Source: Wenyingzhuangia sp039768865 (GTDB taxonomy: Bacteria; Bacteroidota; Bacteroidia; Flavobacteriales; Flavobacteriaceae). Taken from it: 16,812 bases of DNA. The notes under the pieces are model-generated. The model searched no databases and had not been told where the DNA came from. It saw only the letters and a program-made list of their open reading frames with translations. The stretch is from the NCBI RefSeq assembly GCF_039768865.1, contig NZ_JBDMZQ010000036.1; one strand, given 5' to 3'. Of the stretch, positions 14,845 to 16,812 are shown piece after piece (position 1 is the first letter of the stretch; each line of letters starts with the position of its first letter). A program made the position numbers and the translations under genes.

Positions 14845-15726
14845 ATGAAAATAATAAACCTAAAGCTTCTAATTACAGTATTCTTATTTTGGTTAACGAT
14901 CCAACTAAATTTCGTTTATGAAGATGTGTTGGCCTATCTGATAATTGTGACTATTGGTATCGTTCATGGCAGTAATGATCTCTCCATCATTTCTCACTTA
15001 AACAAAAACAAAAACAAGTTGAACTCCTCAAATTTTTTGTTCCTATACGTCACCATTGTTTTAGCTGTCACCTATTCGTTTATGACAATTCCCAGCTTAG
15101 CTTTATTTACATTTCTAATGTTTAGTTTTTATCATTTTGGAGAACAACATCTCGGTGGATTGTTATTGAACAACACCCTTAAGTCTAAACTTTTTTTCTC
15201 TACTTATGGAGCGTTAATTTTTGCGCTCATTTTCTATTGCAACACACCTGACACCATTAACATCATTAAAGAACTGACGGGCATCAGCATACCTGAATAC
15301 TACTTTTTGTACTTTTTAGTGGCTTCTTTGTTTTCTACGCTACTCTCTTACCTAATTAACCTCAAAAACACCAACTTTAAGTTTAATATTTTCTATGAAT
15401 TGTTCATTATTGTACTCTTCAGCTTTTTATTTAGCATTTCAACTTTACTATGGTCATTTGCTATTTATTTTATCATCTGGCACTCTATCCCTTCAATTAT
15501 AGATCAGATTAAAGTACTGCACAGAACTTTAACAAAACAACATGTGATACATTATTTGAAATCTTCTTTTTTGTACTGGTTCATCTCTATTGTTGGACTA
15601 GTGGTACTGTATTACTATTCTACCTATTTGGAAATTGCTTTCAACACCCTATTCTTCGCATTTTTAGCTGCCATCACCATACCCCATGTCATCATTATGT
15701 ATGTCTTAAATAAAAAATTAAAGTAA
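14845..15726 (+). CDS. blh: Beta-carotene 15,15'-dioxygenase, Brp/Blh family
   Basis: An integral-membrane iron enzyme that splits beta-carotene into two retinals, the chromophore for the adjacent opsin. 293 residues with many hydrophobic helices. Family motifs: HGSNDL with H41, YHFGEQH with H97 and H102, and IIWHSIPS with H213. In the characterised marine Blh, as I recall it, four histidines are proposed iron ligands, the last two spaced H-x3-H (WHSPRH-like). Here the second of that pair is serine, S217. H281 in the last helix and H102 are other histidines present. Divergent from the opsin gene with 82 bases between starts, an arrangement known in marine flavobacteria. Its convergent neighbour is the WYL regulator. 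Confidence 0.93.
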   Translation: MKIINLKLLITVFLFWLTIQLNFVYEDVLAYLIIVTIGIVHGSNDLSIISHLNKNKNKLNSSNFLFLYVTIVLAVTYSFMTIPSLALFTFLMFSFYHFGEQHLGGLLLNNTLKSKLFFSTYGALIFALIFYCNTPDTINIIKELTGISIPEYYFLYFLVASLFSTLLSYLINLKNTNFKFNIFYELFIIVLFSFLFSISTLLWSFAIYFIIWHSIPSIIDQIKVLHRTLTKQHVIHYLKSSFLYWFISIVGLVVLYYYSTYLEIAFNTLFFAFLAAITIPHVIIMYVLNKKLK

Positions 15727-15754
15727 AACAGTTATACACAATAAAATCCAAATC

Positions 15755-15790
15755 TTGTTAGGTCAACCATCGTTTTCCCAAGACCTACAA
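15755..15790. terminator. Possible bidirectional terminator between blh and the WYL gene
   Basis: TTGTTAGGTC (15755-15764) and GACCTACAA (15782-15790) form a 9-bp stem with one bulged T and a 17-base loop, in the 68-base gap between two convergent stop codons. Position is right for a shared terminator, but the loop is long and the tails are not U-rich. Confidence 0.3.
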
Positions 15791-15794
15791 AATG

Positions 15795-16805
15795 TTAATT
15801 ATAATTAGCTAGGCTAGCCTTGACCCTGCTTTTGATTTTATCTACAAATTCGGGTGGAGCCATTACCTTTAGCGCTTCACCATAAGATAAGATTTGTTGC
15901 TCTAGTTCATAATTTGGAATCAAGTCTAACGTAAAAGTTAATCCGTCCTCATTGAACTCACCATTCTTCTGACTACCGTGAAGCGGAGAAGTAATGATGT
16001 ATGATGCCAAACGAGAATTGGCTTTCAAAGTAATCTTGGTTAATTTGTCTTCCAAATTCCCTCTAGTAATCCCAATAATATCTTCATAACGTTCCGTAAA
16101 ATCAATATCTGAAACTTTGTATTTATCATTGTTTTCCTTCACAAACTCAATCCTATCAATCGCGAGTGTTGTGACTGGTTTGTACTTAGAATGAGTCCCT
16201 AAAACAAACCACCTGTTGTTGTATTGTTTTAAATACTGTGGGTGCATGTAAATTTCTTCTACGTGATCTTTTCTAAAGGTTTGATATCCAATAGTCAATA
16301 CTTTCTCATATTGAATGGCATTAAACAAAGTATTTAAATGCTCTAAACCTTTTAGAAAAGGATTGTTTTCAAACCCCAAAATCTCTCTTGGTGTTTCATG
16401 AAAATCAAAATCTTTTTCTAGTTTTAAAGTCAATTCTTCAACCCAACCAAACTGTGGCATCCCTTTGATTCTATTCAAAGTAAGCAAAGCTTCTTTCAGT
16501 TGCTTGGCTTCAGTTTCATTCATAGGCTGATTGTTTATAGAAAAATTTGGATCTGAATACCTGTAGAAAGCCGTTCTACCTTCTTTCGTTATTTCTAGGT
16601 CTACCGCATACCCTTGCTCACTTTTCATGAAATTGATATCATCATAGATCTGTCTTCTCTTGATCCCATCTGTTTCTCCGTTAAAATCATACAAAGCTTG
16701 ATTACAAACTTCAATCAAATCAATCATCGCATAGCGCTTTCCTGTATTTCTAAAACATTTATCTAGGGCTTGATAGCGTATAATTGCATTTTTATTGGTT
16801 GCCAT
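15795..16805 (-). CDS. WYL-domain transcriptional regulator
   Basis: A 336-residue cytosolic DNA-binding regulator. The N-terminus MATNKNAIIRYQALDKCFRN leads into a winged-helix region to about residue 85 (GIKRRQIYDDINFMKSEQGY as the recognition part). A linker helix region spans about 95-160. The WYL-type domain lies at about 165-232, with YEKVLTIGYQTF and HPQYLKQYNNRWFVLG, where the W-Y-L core is rendered R-W-F-V-L. A WCX-like C-terminal domain at about 255-335 ends DKIKSRVKASL. The HTH-WYL-WCX order is shared with regulators such as BrxR, CapW and PafBC, which sense ligands (nucleotides or nucleic acid in some cases). The target cannot be told: only 7 bases remain upstream before the window edge, so the genes it may control are out of view. 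Confidence 0.87.
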   Translation of the reverse strand: MATNKNAIIRYQALDKCFRNTGKRYAMIDLIEVCNQALYDFNGETDGIKRRQIYDDINFMKSEQGYAVDLEITKEGRTAFYRYSDPNFSINNQPMNETEAKQLKEALLTLNRIKGMPQFGWVEELTLKLEKDFDFHETPREILGFENNPFLKGLEHLNTLFNAIQYEKVLTIGYQTFRKDHVEEIYMHPQYLKQYNNRWFVLGTHSKYKPVTTLAIDRIEFVKENNDKYKVSDIDFTERYEDIIGITRGNLEDKLTKITLKANSRLASYIITSPLHGSQKNGEFNEDGLTFTLDLIPNYELEQQILSYGEALKVMAPPEFVDKIKSRVKASLANYN

Positions 16806-16812
16806 TTGGGAT

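Overview
The window is AT-rich and carries TAnnTTTG-type -7 promoter boxes in front of many genes, the -7 motif typical of Bacteroidota. It also has an OprO/P-like porin, an outer-membrane receptor with an N-terminal carboxypeptidase-regulatory-like domain, and a proteorhodopsin next to a divergent blh gene. Together these point to a marine member of the Flavobacteriaceae. The genus cannot be fixed from the sequence alone.

Layout. 1-914 (minus): 5' part of guaB (IMP dehydrogenase), cut by the window edge just before its catalytic cysteine. 1082-2365 (minus): acidic amino acid:cation symporter. 2411-5758 (minus): a tightly packed iron cluster, in transcription order a flavinylated FMN-binding exported protein, a small uncharacterised membrane protein with a His-x-His pair, feoA, feoB and a 40-residue Cys-rich FeoB-associated peptide. 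5874-7043 (minus): an OprO/P-like porin with its own promoter and a strong terminator. 7174-8034 (minus): HMG-CoA lyase. 8292-9683 (plus): mnmE. 9825-11060 (plus): RhlE-like DEAD-box helicase. 11103-13899 (minus): an outer-membrane receptor followed by doxX. 14016-14762 (minus): green-tuned proton-pumping proteorhodopsin with a clear terminator. 14845-15726 (plus): blh, the carotene dioxygenase that makes retinal. 15795-16805 (minus): a WYL-domain regulator at the right edge.

How the genes work together. The proteorhodopsin/blh pair is a self-contained phototrophy unit: Blh cleaves beta-carotene to retinal and the opsin uses it as chromophore. The feo cluster is the most interesting group. 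Its first two genes look like an extracytoplasmic redox pair (covalent FMN plus a possibly haem-binding membrane protein) that could reduce ferric iron outside the cytoplasmic membrane before FeoB imports ferrous iron. The redox role is inference; the gene order, overlaps and motifs are visible. The remaining genes are housekeeping (guaB, mnmE, helicase) or ordinary accessory metabolism.

No tRNA, rRNA, CRISPR array, insertion sequence or integrase was seen. No gene-free stretch exceeds 300 bases; the longest is the 257-base divergent region between the HMG-CoA lyase gene and mnmE.
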